NCBI GenBank assembly: GCA_002421865.1
Contig: DISE01000083.1
Span: 1 to 5,453, forward strand
Reading direction: 5' to 3'
Length of the DNA stretch: 5,453 nt
From: Castellaniella sp. UBA6218
Lineage (GTDB): Bacteria > Pseudomonadota > Gammaproteobacteria > Burkholderiales > Burkholderiaceae_B
The notes beneath the pieces were generated by a model, which searched no databases, was not told where the DNA came from, and was given only the letters and a program-made list of their open reading frames with translations. The position numbers and the translations under genes are program-made. Below are positions 1-5,388 of the stretch, piece by piece. Each line of letters begins with the position of its first letter. The stretch's first letter is position 1.

Positions 1-540
1 GCCGACGGCGAGCGCCGCTACATCATCGCTCCGCGTGGCCTGGAAGTCGGCGCAACGGTCGTGTCCGGTCTGGAAGCGCCGATCCGCACCGGCAACACGC
101 TGCCCATCCGCGCCATTCCGGTCGGTTCCACCATCCACTGCATCGAAATGCAGCCGGGCAAGGGCGCCCAGCTGGCCCGTTCGGCCGGCGCGTCCGCCGT
201 GCTGATGGCTCGCGAAGGCGTCTACGCCCAGGTCCGCCTGCGTTCCGGCGAAGTCCGCCGCGTTCACATCGACTGCCGCGCCACCATCGGTGAAGTCGGC
301 AACGGCGACCACAGCCTGCGCCAGATCGGCAAGGCCGGCGCGGTGCGCTGGCGTGGTGTGCGTCCCACGGTCCGTGGCGTCGCCATGAACCCGGTGGATC
401 ACCCGCATGGCGGCGGCGAAGGCCGCACCGGCGAAGGCCGCGAACCCGTCAGCCCGTGGGGTACTCCCGCCAAGGGCTACCGGACCCGTCGTAACAAGCG
501 GACGGACAATATGATTGTCTCTCGCCGCAAGCGCAAATAA
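1..540 (+). CDS. rplB: 50S ribosomal protein L2, C-terminal 179 residues (5' end outside window)
   Basis: Reading frame 1 is open from the first base, so the gene starts upstream. The 179 visible residues compare with about 275 for full-length L2, so roughly the first 95 are missing. The visible part covers the end of the OB-fold region (GERRYI near the start, GNTLPIR, then the PGKGAQLARSAG block), the SH3-like domain, and the C-terminal extension. The motif MNPVDHPHGGGEGR holds the conserved histidine that in E. coli L2 lies near the peptidyl-transferase centre. The basic tail (NKRTDN..IVSRRKRK) contacts rRNA. L2 is a primary 23S rRNA-binding protein needed for subunit association and peptide-bond formation. 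The stop TAA at 538-540 is followed 12 nt later by rpsS, as in the S10 operon of most bacteria. The match to E. coli L2 as I remember it is collinear, with no frameshift. Confidence 0.98.
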   Translation, partial: ADGERRYIIAPRGLEVGATVVSGLEAPIRTGNTLPIRAIPVGSTIHCIEMQPGKGAQLARSAGASAVLMAREGVYAQVRLRSGEVRRVHIDCRATIGEVGNGDHSLRQIGKAGAVRWRGVRPTVRGVAMNPVDHPHGGGEGRTGEGREPVSPWGTPAKGYRTRRNKRTDNMIVSRRKRK

Positions 541-552
541 GGGGCGAACACT

Positions 553-828
553 ATGTCACGTTCGATCAAGAAAGGCCCGTTCGTCGATGCGCATCTGATC
601 AAGAAGGTCGATGCCGCCGTCGGGGGCAAAGAAAAGAAGCCGATCAAGACCTGGTCGCGCCGATCCACCATTCTGCCCGAGTTCATCGGGCTGACGATTG
701 CCGTGCACAACGGCCACCAGCACGTTCCCGTCTACATCAACGAGAACATGGTCGGCCACAAGCTCGGCGAATTCGCCCTGACGCGCACCTTCAAGGGGCA
801 CGCGGCGGACAAGAAGGCCAAGAGGTAA
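553..828 (+). CDS. rpsS: 30S ribosomal protein S19
   Basis: The protein is 91 residues, the usual S19 length (91-93). It opens with the family signature MSRSIKKGPFVDAHLIKKV and continues with the typical IKTWSRRSTI.PEFIGLT motif, then HNGHQHVPVYI, GHKLGEFALTRTF and a basic KKAKR end. S19 sits in the head of the 30S subunit with S13, near the A-site tRNA and the bridge to the 50S. The start at 553 has a purine-rich GGGGCGAA about 7 nt upstream, beginning directly after the rplB stop. The gene ends 3 nt before rplV, so the two are probably translationally coupled. Nothing is unusual in length or composition. Confidence 0.99.
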   Translation: MSRSIKKGPFVDAHLIKKVDAAVGGKEKKPIKTWSRRSTILPEFIGLTIAVHNGHQHVPVYINENMVGHKLGEFALTRTFKGHAADKKAKR

Positions 829-831
829 GCC

Positions 832-1161
832 ATGGAAACTACCGCAGTCATCCGCGGCGTCCATATTTCCGCGCAGAAGACCCGCCTGGTGGCGGACCTG
901 ATCCGTGGGAAGTCCGTGGCGCACGCCCTCAACATCCTGACGTTCAGCCCCAAGAAGGCCGCCGGCATCCTGAAAAAGGCGCTGGAATCGGCCATCGCCA
1001 ATGCCGAACACAATGATGGCGCCGACATCGACGAACTGAAGGTCACCACGATCTACGTCGACAAGGCCCAGTCGATGAAGCGGTTCTCCGCGCGCGCCAA
1101 GGGCCGTGGCAACCGCATCGAAAAGCAGACCTGCCACATCGTGGTCAAGGTCGGGGCGTAA
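832..1161 (+). CDS. rplV: 50S ribosomal protein L22
   Basis: The protein is 109 residues (E. coli L22 is 110). The globular domain shows the family blocks SAQKTRLVADLIRGK near the N-terminus and KKAAGILKKALESAIANAEHN in the middle. The extended beta-hairpin loop follows at about residues 82-100 (QSMKRFSARAKGRGNRI), then the closing strand TCHIVVKV. This hairpin lines the nascent-peptide exit tunnel; in other bacteria, changes here give macrolide resistance and affect SecM-type stalling. The loop here looks intact, without deletion. Its Shine-Dalgarno (AGAGG) lies inside the last codons of rpsS, with the stop only 3 nt from the ATG. In the S10 operon it lies between rpsS and rpsC. Confidence 0.99.
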   Translation: METTAVIRGVHISAQKTRLVADLIRGKSVAHALNILTFSPKKAAGILKKALESAIANAEHNDGADIDELKVTTIYVDKAQSMKRFSARAKGRGNRIEKQTCHIVVKVGA

Positions 1162-1170
1162 GGAGTCGCA

Positions 1171-1962
1171 ATGGGACAGAAAATTCACCCGATTGGGTTC
1201 CGCCTCGCGGTCAACCACAACTGGACTTCTCGCTGGTATGCGAACGACAAGGTCTACGGCAGCATGCTCGCCGAGGACATCCGCGTGCGCGAATACCTGA
1301 AGAAGAAACTCAAATCCGCTTCCGTGGGCCGCGTCATCATCGAGCGCCCCGCCAAGAACGCCCGCATCACCGTGTACTCGGCCCGTCCGGGCGTGGTGAT
1401 CGGCCGTCGCGGCGAGGACATCGAAACGCTGAAGGCCGACCTGCAGCGCCTGATGGGCGTGCCCGTGCACGTCAACATCGAGGAAATCCGCAAGCCGGAA
1501 ACCGACGCGCAACTGATCGCCGACTCGATCACCCAGCAGCTTGAAAAGCGCATCATGTTCCGCCGCGCCATGAAACGCGCGATGCAGAACGCCATGCGTC
1601 TGGGCGCCCAAGGCATCAAGATCATGTCTTCGGGCCGTCTGAACGGCATCGAGATCGCCCGTACCGAGTGGTACCGTGAAGGCCGTGTGCCCCTGCACAC
1701 CCTGCGCGCGAACATCGACTACGGCTTCTCGGAAGCGCAGACGACCTACGGGATCATCGGCGTCAAGGTCTGGGTCTACAAGGGCGACATGCTGCCCAAC
1801 GGCGAAATGCCCCCGGAAACCGCCGCCCCGCGTGACGAAGAGCGCCGTCCGCGCCGCGCGCCGCGTGGTGATCGTCCCGGCCGTCCCGGCGACAACCGCG
1901 GCCGTGGCCGTGGCCCGCGCCGCGATGCGGCTTCGGCCGCTCCGGCGTCTGAAGGAGAATAA
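1171..1962 (+). CDS. rpsC: 30S ribosomal protein S3 with long Arg/Gly-rich C-terminal tail
   Basis: The protein is 263 residues, about 30 longer than E. coli S3 (233). It begins MGQKIHPIGFRL. A type II KH domain has its RNA-binding GxxG loop as GRRG at residues 78-81. Arg131, Arg132 and Lys135 (in FRRAMKR) match the E. coli residues that give the ribosome its mRNA helicase activity at the entry tunnel. The S3 C-terminal signature (SGRLNGIEIARTEWYREG, then GVKVWVYKG) is intact. From about residue 214 to the end runs a low-complexity tail rich in Arg, Pro, Gly and Ala. I recall tails like this in Burkholderiales S3, so it is probably a lineage trait and not a frameshift. A perfect AAGGAG lies 5 nt before the ATG, overlapping the rplV stop. 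Confidence 0.99.
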   Translation: MGQKIHPIGFRLAVNHNWTSRWYANDKVYGSMLAEDIRVREYLKKKLKSASVGRVIIERPAKNARITVYSARPGVVIGRRGEDIETLKADLQRLMGVPVHVNIEEIRKPETDAQLIADSITQQLEKRIMFRRAMKRAMQNAMRLGAQGIKIMSSGRLNGIEIARTEWYREGRVPLHTLRANIDYGFSEAQTTYGIIGVKVWVYKGDMLPNGEMPPETAAPRDEERRPRRAPRGDRPGRPGDNRGRGRGPRRDAASAAPASEGE

Positions 1963-1965
1963 AAC

Positions 1966-2382
1966 ATGCTGTCACCCTCTCGCAGGAAGTACCGCAAGGA
2001 ACAGAAGGGCCGCAATACCGGCCTGGCCACGCGCGGCGCCCAGGTTTCCTTCGGCGAGTTCGGTCTGAAGGCCACCGGTCGTGGCCGCCTGACCGCCCGC
2101 CAGATCGAGGCCGCCCGTCGTGCCATCAACCGTCACATCAAGCGCGGCGGCCGTATCTGGATCCGGATCTTTCCGGACAAGCCCATTTCGCAGAAGCCCG
2201 CCGAAGTCCGGATGGGTAACGGCAAGGGCAACCCGGAATACTGGGTCGCGGAAATTCAACCCGGCAAGGTGCTGTACGAAATGGAAGGCGTGAGCGAAGA
2301 ACTCGCCCGTGAAGCCTTCCGCCTGGCCGCCGCCAAGCTGCCCATCAGCACGACCTTCGTGTCGCGCCGCGTGGGCGCCTAG
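1966..2382 (+). CDS. rplP: 50S ribosomal protein L16
   Basis: The protein is 138 residues (E. coli L16 is 136). Family blocks appear in order: an N-terminal basic segment (SRRKYRKEQKGRN), VSFGEFGLKA, GRGRLTARQIEAARRAI, GGRIWIRIFPDKPISQKP, RMGNGKGNPEYWVAEIQPGKV, and EELAREAFRLAAAKLP. L16 binds 23S rRNA near the A site and the central protuberance and helps position aminoacyl-tRNA. The conserved arginine in the GRGRLTAR block corresponds to the position hydroxylated by YcfD/RoxA in E. coli (Arg81). I infer only that the substrate region is conserved; no hydroxylase is in the window. The Shine-Dalgarno AAGGAG is encoded by the last sense codons of rpsC (Glu-Gly-Glu), with 3 nt between stop and start. 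It is the only gene here that ends in TAG. Confidence 0.99.
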   Translation: MLSPSRRKYRKEQKGRNTGLATRGAQVSFGEFGLKATGRGRLTARQIEAARRAINRHIKRGGRIWIRIFPDKPISQKPAEVRMGNGKGNPEYWVAEIQPGKVLYEMEGVSEELAREAFRLAAAKLPISTTFVSRRVGA

Positions 2383-2395
2383 GAGAGATCAGGAT

Positions 2396-2587
2396 ATGAA
2401 AGCCAGTGAACTGCGCGCCAAGGACGCCGCCGGGCTCCAGACCGAGCTCGAGAGCCTGCTGAAGGCACAATTCAACCTGCGCATGCAGCGTGCCACCCAG
2501 CAGCTTTCCAACACCAGCCAGTTGGGCAAGGTGCGTCGCGATATCGCGCGCATCCGCACCATCATGACTGAGAACGCAGGAAAGTAA
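2396..2587 (+). CDS. rpmC: 50S ribosomal protein L29
   Basis: The protein is 63 residues, exactly the E. coli length. It starts MKASELRAKD, the family signature, and has the two-helix layout of L29: an acidic/leucine-rich helix 1 (LQTELESLLKAQFNLRMQ) and a basic helix 2 (LGKVRRDIARIRTIM). The internal AFNLR-like motif is present as AQFNLRMQRATQQLSN. L29 sits at the polypeptide exit tunnel next to L23, where it contributes to the docking site for trigger factor and SRP. The start at 2396 is preferred over an in-frame ATG further upstream at 2309, which would overlap most of the end of rplP and lacks L29 similarity. AGGAGA at 2381-2386 lies 9 nt before this ATG. It ends 1 nt before rpsQ. Confidence 0.98.
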   Translation: MKASELRAKDAAGLQTELESLLKAQFNLRMQRATQQLSNTSQLGKVRRDIARIRTIMTENAGK

Positions 2588-2588
2588 C

Positions 2589-2870
2589 ATGACCACCGAA
2601 ACCCAGAAAGACACCACCAAGCGTCAGCGTACGCTGGTCGGCAAGGTCGTCAGCAACAAGATGGACAAGTCCGTCGTCGTCAGCGTCCAGACCCGTGTCA
2701 AGCACCCCGTGCTGGGCAAGTTCGTCAACCGCACCGCGAAATACAAGGCGCATGACGAAGCCAACCAGTACAACGAAGGCGACACCGTCGAAATCGCCGA
2801 AGGCCGCCCCATCTCCAAGACCAAGTCCTGGACGGTGGTGCGCCTGGTCGAGGCCGTGCGCATCATCTGA
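2589..2870 (+). CDS. rpsQ: 30S ribosomal protein S17
   Basis: The protein is 93 residues (E. coli S17 is 84), the extra length being a polar N-terminal extension (MTTETQKDTTKRQ) before the OB-fold. The S17 core is clear: RTLVGKVVSNKMDKSVVV, then VKHPVLGKFV.RT.KYKAHDE, GDTVEIAEGRPISKTKSW and TVVRLVEAV. S17 is a primary 16S rRNA-binding protein that nucleates 30S body assembly. The start lies 1 nt after the rpmC stop, with AGGAAA five bases upstream inside the end of rpmC, so translation is probably coupled. It is the last gene of the classical S10 operon, and candidate terminator hairpins follow directly. No rplN follows in this window. Confidence 0.99.
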   Translation: MTTETQKDTTKRQRTLVGKVVSNKMDKSVVVSVQTRVKHPVLGKFVNRTAKYKAHDEANQYNEGDTVEIAEGRPISKTKSWTVVRLVEAVRII

Positions 2871-2882
2871 TGCCGCATGGGC

Positions 2883-2914
2883 GTAGCGTGGAGGCCCTCC
2901 GCCTCCGACGCTAT
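2883..2914 (+). other. Inverted repeat (first hairpin) after rpsQ
   Basis: TAGCGT (2884-2889) pairs with ACGCTA (2908-2913), and GGAGGC (2890-2895) pairs with GCCTCC (2901-2906). This leaves a single bulged G at 2907 and a 5-nt loop CCTCC. A G-T pair at 2883/2914 can extend the base. The RNA would be a strong 12-bp stem starting 13 nt after the rpsQ stop. No T-run follows, so on its own it is not a standard intrinsic terminator. It may protect the 3' end of the S10 mRNA from exonucleases or assist the second hairpin. The role is inferred; the pairing is seen directly. Confidence 0.6.
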
Positions 2915-2934
2915 CGACCGCGTCAGCTGTACCC

Positions 2935-2966
2935 CGGACCCCGCCTCGTGCGGGGTCTGTTCATTT
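2935..2966 (+). terminator. Candidate intrinsic terminator of the S10 operon
   Basis: GACCCCGC (2937-2944) and GCGGGGTC (2950-2957) form a perfect 8-bp GC-rich stem with the 5-nt loop CTCGT. A G-T and a C-G pair can lengthen it to 10 bp (2935-2959). A T-rich stretch follows (TGTTCATTT, 2958-2966), the usual layout of a Rho-independent terminator with a modest U-tract. It lies 64 nt after rpsQ and before the promoter-like sequence of the next gene, so it probably ends the ribosomal operon. Termination may be partial because the T-run is interrupted. Confidence 0.75.
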
Positions 2967-3003
2967 CCGCGTCAGCGGGACGACGTCCGCACAGGGGAGT
3001 CGC

Positions 3004-3020
3004 GCGGATTCCTGTAGCAT
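3004..3020 (+). promoter_or_regulatory. Candidate promoter (-10 region) for the small unknown gene
   Basis: TAGCAT at 3015-3020 matches TATAAT at four of six positions, including the key T1, A2 and T6, and is preceded by TG. It would place transcription start near 3027, giving a leader of about 19 nt that still contains the Shine-Dalgarno at 3033-3038. I see no good -35 at the expected distance (about 2992-2997). The block GCGGATTCCTG (3004-3014) just upstream recurs in the ggt promoter at 3494-3504. The -10 overlaps the in-frame ATGs at 3019 and 3022, which argues against those as translation starts. Confidence 0.45.
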
Positions 3021-3032
3021 GATGGCTTTCGC

Positions 3033-3038
3033 AAGGGA
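3033..3038 (+). promoter_or_regulatory. Ribosome binding site that decides the start at 3046
   Basis: AAGGGA lies 7 nt upstream of the ATG at 3046. The alternative in-frame ATGs at 3019 and 3022 have no comparable purine-rich sequence at the right distance and fall inside the candidate -10 box. The downstream ATG is therefore the better start. Confidence 0.65.
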
Positions 3039-3045
3039 CTCCGTC

Positions 3046-3456
3046 ATGGACATCACCTGTTTCGACGATCTCCTGCAGGCCGCGCGCCTGCAACCCGAAC
3101 CGCAGCGCCTGCTGTTCGTCTTCGCCGCCAGCTCGGTACCGGACGATGCCACCCCTGAACAAAAGGCCAGCCACGCCCGGGGCGAAGGCGGCGAACTCAC
3201 GCCTGTCCTGTGCGTGGACAAAACCCCCGGCGAACTGGATGCGTTCGCCGCGCTGGTCGACGAATCGCGCCGCACCGGCCAGGACTGGCAGGTAGTGTTC
3301 GTGGCCGCCATGGCCGACCAGTCGGCCTATCTGCCCGACAACAAAGACGTCGATCAGGCCTTCCAGCGTATGACGCAGATGATCAAATACGGCACCATCG
3401 GCTCGCTGCTGGCCTTCGATCGGGCGGGCGAACCGATCATGTTCGGCGCGGCCTGA
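3046..3456 (+). CDS. Small conserved protein of unknown function (136 aa)
   Basis: The protein is 136 residues, acidic, with no signal peptide or membrane segment, so probably cytoplasmic. Visible blocks are an N-terminal FDDLLQAARLQPEPQRLLFVF (hydrophobic strand at about residues 22-28), an acidic/polar linker (PDDATPEQKASHARGEGG), PVLCVDKTPGELDAFAALVDESRR around Cys56, a second hydrophobic strand (QVVFVAAM), and a C-terminal GTIGSLLAFDRAGEPIMFG. Alternating strands and helices suggest a small alpha/beta fold. I recall similar 130-140-residue proteins in Burkholderiales labelled 'ribonucleotide reductase subunit alpha'. That name is not credible here: at 136 residues it lacks the space and motifs of a class I, II or III catalytic subunit. 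It lies between the S10 operon terminator and ggt, with its own promoter-like sequence. Codon use resembles the neighbours. Function is unknown. A longer form starting at 3019 would add nine residues but is poorly supported. Confidence 0.85.
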   Translation: MDITCFDDLLQAARLQPEPQRLLFVFAASSVPDDATPEQKASHARGEGGELTPVLCVDKTPGELDAFAALVDESRRTGQDWQVVFVAAMADQSAYLPDNKDVDQAFQRMTQMIKYGTIGSLLAFDRAGEPIMFGAA

Positions 3457-3480
3457 CGCGGCGCGCCGCGTCCGCCGGCC

Positions 3481-3511
3481 TTGACGGGGGCGGGCGGATT
3501 CCTGCTACCCT
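3481..3511 (+). promoter_or_regulatory. Candidate promoter of ggt
   Basis: TTGACG at 3481-3486 is a near-consensus -35. An extended -10, TGC-TACCCT (TG at 3503-3504, hexamer 3506-3511), follows after 19 nt, a little longer than the usual 17. Transcription would start near 3518, leaving a leader of about 34 nt with GGAG at 3541-3544 before the ATG. It lies in the 95-nt gap between the small gene and ggt, so ggt can probably be transcribed independently. The GCGGATTCCTG block inside the spacer (3494-3504) is shared with the preceding promoter. Confidence 0.55.
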
Positions 3512-3551
3512 CGGGGTGTCGATGCCGGCACGCGGCATCCGGAGAACCCTC

Positions 3552-5336
3552 ATGAAACCGTCTCTTGCGCGCGGGCTCGGCCTGTGCCTGCTCGGCCTGC
3601 TGACCGCTTGTGCGGCCCCCTTGCGGCACGATACCGCCGTGACGCCCCCGGCGGCCGTGTCCGCCGCACCCGTCACCCGCGCCGCCGCGGCGGCCTACGA
3701 CGCCGGCCTGGACATCTTCCATCCGGTCGCCGCGCGTCACGGGATGGTGGTCTCGGAACAGGTACTGGCCTCGCGCGCCGGCCTGGAGATGCTGCGGGCC
3801 GGCGGCAACGCCGTCGACGCGGCGGTGGCGGTGGGTTTCGCCCTGGCGGTGACGCTGCCCAACGCGGGCAACCTGGGCGGTGGCGGGTTCATGATGGTGC
3901 ACGAGGCGCGCGGCGGCCGCGATCACGCGCTGGACTTCCGCGAGACGGCGCCCATGCGGGCCGCACGCGACATGTATCTGGACGCGCACGGCGAGGTCGT
4001 GGACGGGCGATCGCTGTACACGCATCAGGCGGTGGGCGTGCCGGGAACGGTGGCCGGCCTGACGCATGCGTTGGAGCGCTGGGGTTCGCTGCCCCTGTCC
4101 CGGGTGGCGGCGCCCGCCATCCGTCTGGCGCAAGAAGGTTATGAGGTCAGTCCCGCCCTGGCGGATGCTCTGGCACGGAACGCCGGACCCATGGGCCGCT
4201 GGCCGGCGACGCGGGCGATCTTCTGGCGCGACGGCCGTCCGCTGCGGGCGGGCGAGCTCCTGGTCCAGCGAGACCTGGCGCGTTCCCTGCGCCTGATTGC
4301 ACGCCATGGTGCGGACGCGTTCTACCGGGGGCCGATCGGGGATGGCCTCGCCGCCGAAATGGCGCACCACGACGGGCTGATCACGGCGCGCGACCTGGCG
4401 GCCTACCGTGCCGTCGAACGCCCGCCCATCGTGGGCGAATATCGTGGCTACCGGATCGTGACCATGCCGCCGCCCAGCTCCGGGGGCATTCATCTGACGC
4501 AGATCCTGAACATGATCGAAACCTGGCCCATCGCGCAATGGGGCGCGGGCGGCGCGCGGACGATCCATCACATGGCCGAGGCCATGAAGCTGGCCTACGC
4601 CGACCGCGCGCAATACCTGGGAGACACGGATTTCGTGGAAGTGCCCGTGACCGGTCTGATCTCCAAGGCCTATGCCCGGCACCTTGCCGCCGGCATCGCG
4701 CCGGATCGCGCACGGCCGGCCACCGACATCCGGCCCGGCCGCCCGCAGCCCTACGAAAGCGATCAGACCACGCATTTTTCCGTGGCGGATGCGGCGGGCA
4801 ACGCGGTGGCCGTCACCTATACGCTGAACACGAATTTCGGCAGCGGGATCGTGGCCGCTGGCACGGGGATCCTGCTGAACAACGAAATGGACGATTTCTC
4901 CGCCAAGCCGGGCGTGGCCAATGTCTACGGACTGACCGGCGGAGAGGCCAACGCCATCCAGCCCGGCAAGCGGCCGCTGTCATCCATGACGCCGACGATC
5001 GTGCTGCGGGATGGCCAGCCCTGGCTGGTGACCGGCAGCCCGGGCGGCGCCCGCATCATCACCACGGTGCTGGAAACCGTGGTCGACAGCGTCGATTTCG
5101 GCATGAATCCGGCCGAGTCGGCCGCACAGCCGCGTTTCCACCACCAGTGGCAGCCAGACGAGCTGCGGGTGGAAAAGGGCTTCAGTCCCGACACGCTGGC
5201 GCTGTTGCGCCGCTACGGGCACCGGGTCGTCGTCAAGCCGACGATGGGCAAGACACAGACCATTCTCATCCGCGACGGCGTCCTGTACGGGGCCTCGGAT
5301 CCGCGAGGTCCGGACGGCGCCGCGCTGGGGTACTGA
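3552..5336 (+). CDS. ggt: Gamma-glutamyltransferase / glutathione hydrolase, predicted lipoprotein
   Basis: The 594-residue proenzyme (E. coli Ggt is 580) cleaves the gamma-glutamyl bond of glutathione and similar compounds, releasing glutamate or transferring it to an amino acid or peptide. The start at 3552 has GGAG 7 nt upstream and opens directly into a signal sequence. The signal sequence ends in the lipobox LTAC, with Cys20 followed by Ala, which predicts lipidation and outer-membrane sorting. An Ala/Pro-rich linker (about 21-50) precedes the catalytic fold. The large subunit has GGNAVDAA (84-91), GNLGGGGF (106-113), the FRE arginine Arg130 (E. coli Arg114) and PPPSSGG (306-312). Autoprocessing is predicted before Thr406 (YESDQ/TTHFS), giving a small subunit of 189 residues with nucleophile Thr406. 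Asn426, Glu445, Asp448, lid-loop Tyr459, Ser477-Ser478 and the GSPGG glycines (498-499) match E. coli Asn411, Gln430, Asp433, Tyr444, Ser462-463 and Gly483-484. Glu at the Gln430 position is as in the human and Bacillus enzymes. All key residues are present, so it should be active. It faces a convergent acyl-CoA ligase gene. Confidence 0.97.
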   Translation: MKPSLARGLGLCLLGLLTACAAPLRHDTAVTPPAAVSAAPVTRAAAAAYDAGLDIFHPVAARHGMVVSEQVLASRAGLEMLRAGGNAVDAAVAVGFALAVTLPNAGNLGGGGFMMVHEARGGRDHALDFRETAPMRAARDMYLDAHGEVVDGRSLYTHQAVGVPGTVAGLTHALERWGSLPLSRVAAPAIRLAQEGYEVSPALADALARNAGPMGRWPATRAIFWRDGRPLRAGELLVQRDLARSLRLIARHGADAFYRGPIGDGLAAEMAHHDGLITARDLAAYRAVERPPIVGEYRGYRIVTMPPPSSGGIHLTQILNMIETWPIAQWGAGGARTIHHMAEAMKLAYADRAQYLGDTDFVEVPVTGLISKAYARHLAAGIAPDRARPATDIRPGRPQPYESDQTTHFSVADAAGNAVAVTYTLNTNFGSGIVAAGTGILLNNEMDDFSAKPGVANVYGLTGGEANAIQPGKRPLSSMTPTIVLRDGQPWLVTGSPGGARIITTVLETVVDSVDFGMNPAESAAQPRFHHQWQPDELRVEKGFSPDTLALLRRYGHRVVVKPTMGKTQTILIRDGVLYGASDPRGPDGAALGY

Positions 5337-5338
5337 TC

Positions 5339-5388
5339 GGGGTCCGGCGCGCGGGCTCCGCCGTCCGGCGGCGAAGCCCGGCCACCCC
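5339..5388. terminator. Long imperfect hairpin between convergent genes
   Basis: The core is CGGGCT-CCGCCG (5352-5363) against CGGCGG (5366-5371) and AGCCCG (5375-5380), with a CGA bulge on the 3' arm. The stem continues outward with GGC/GCC (5346-5348 with 5381-5383) and GGGGT/ACCCC (5339-5343 with 5384-5388), with small bulges only on the 5' arm. This gives about 20 base pairs filling nearly the whole gap between the ggt stop and the stop of the opposing gene, whose last base it overlaps. No T-run follows on either strand, so it is not a classical intrinsic terminator. A bidirectional block or 3'-end stabiliser is the likely role, which is inference. Confidence 0.5.

Noticed and set aside
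556..1698. A 380-codon open frame on the - strand opposite rpsS, rplV and rpsC
   Set aside because: It lies antisense to three clear ribosomal genes; its length follows from the G/C third-position bias of the coding strand, and its His/Asp/Val-rich translation resembles no family.
3019..3045. Earlier ATG starts (3019, 3022) for the small unknown gene
   Set aside because: They fall in the candidate -10 box and lack a Shine-Dalgarno; the ATG at 3046 has AAGGGA at a proper distance.
3210..3551. Upstream extension of the ggt reading frame
   Set aside because: The frame stays open by chance through the small gene, but the Shine-Dalgarno, signal sequence and lipobox all fix the start at 3552; the extension is Arg-rich and non-conserved.
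3584..4144. A + strand frame overlapping the start of ggt in another phase
   Set aside because: The translation is Arg/Gly/Ala low complexity, typical of an out-of-phase reading of a GC-rich gene, with no ribosome binding site.
3354..4775. A 473-codon open frame on the - strand opposite ggt
   Set aside because: It is antisense to the Ggt catalytic domain, Arg/His/Gly-rich without domains, and a by-product of high GC content.
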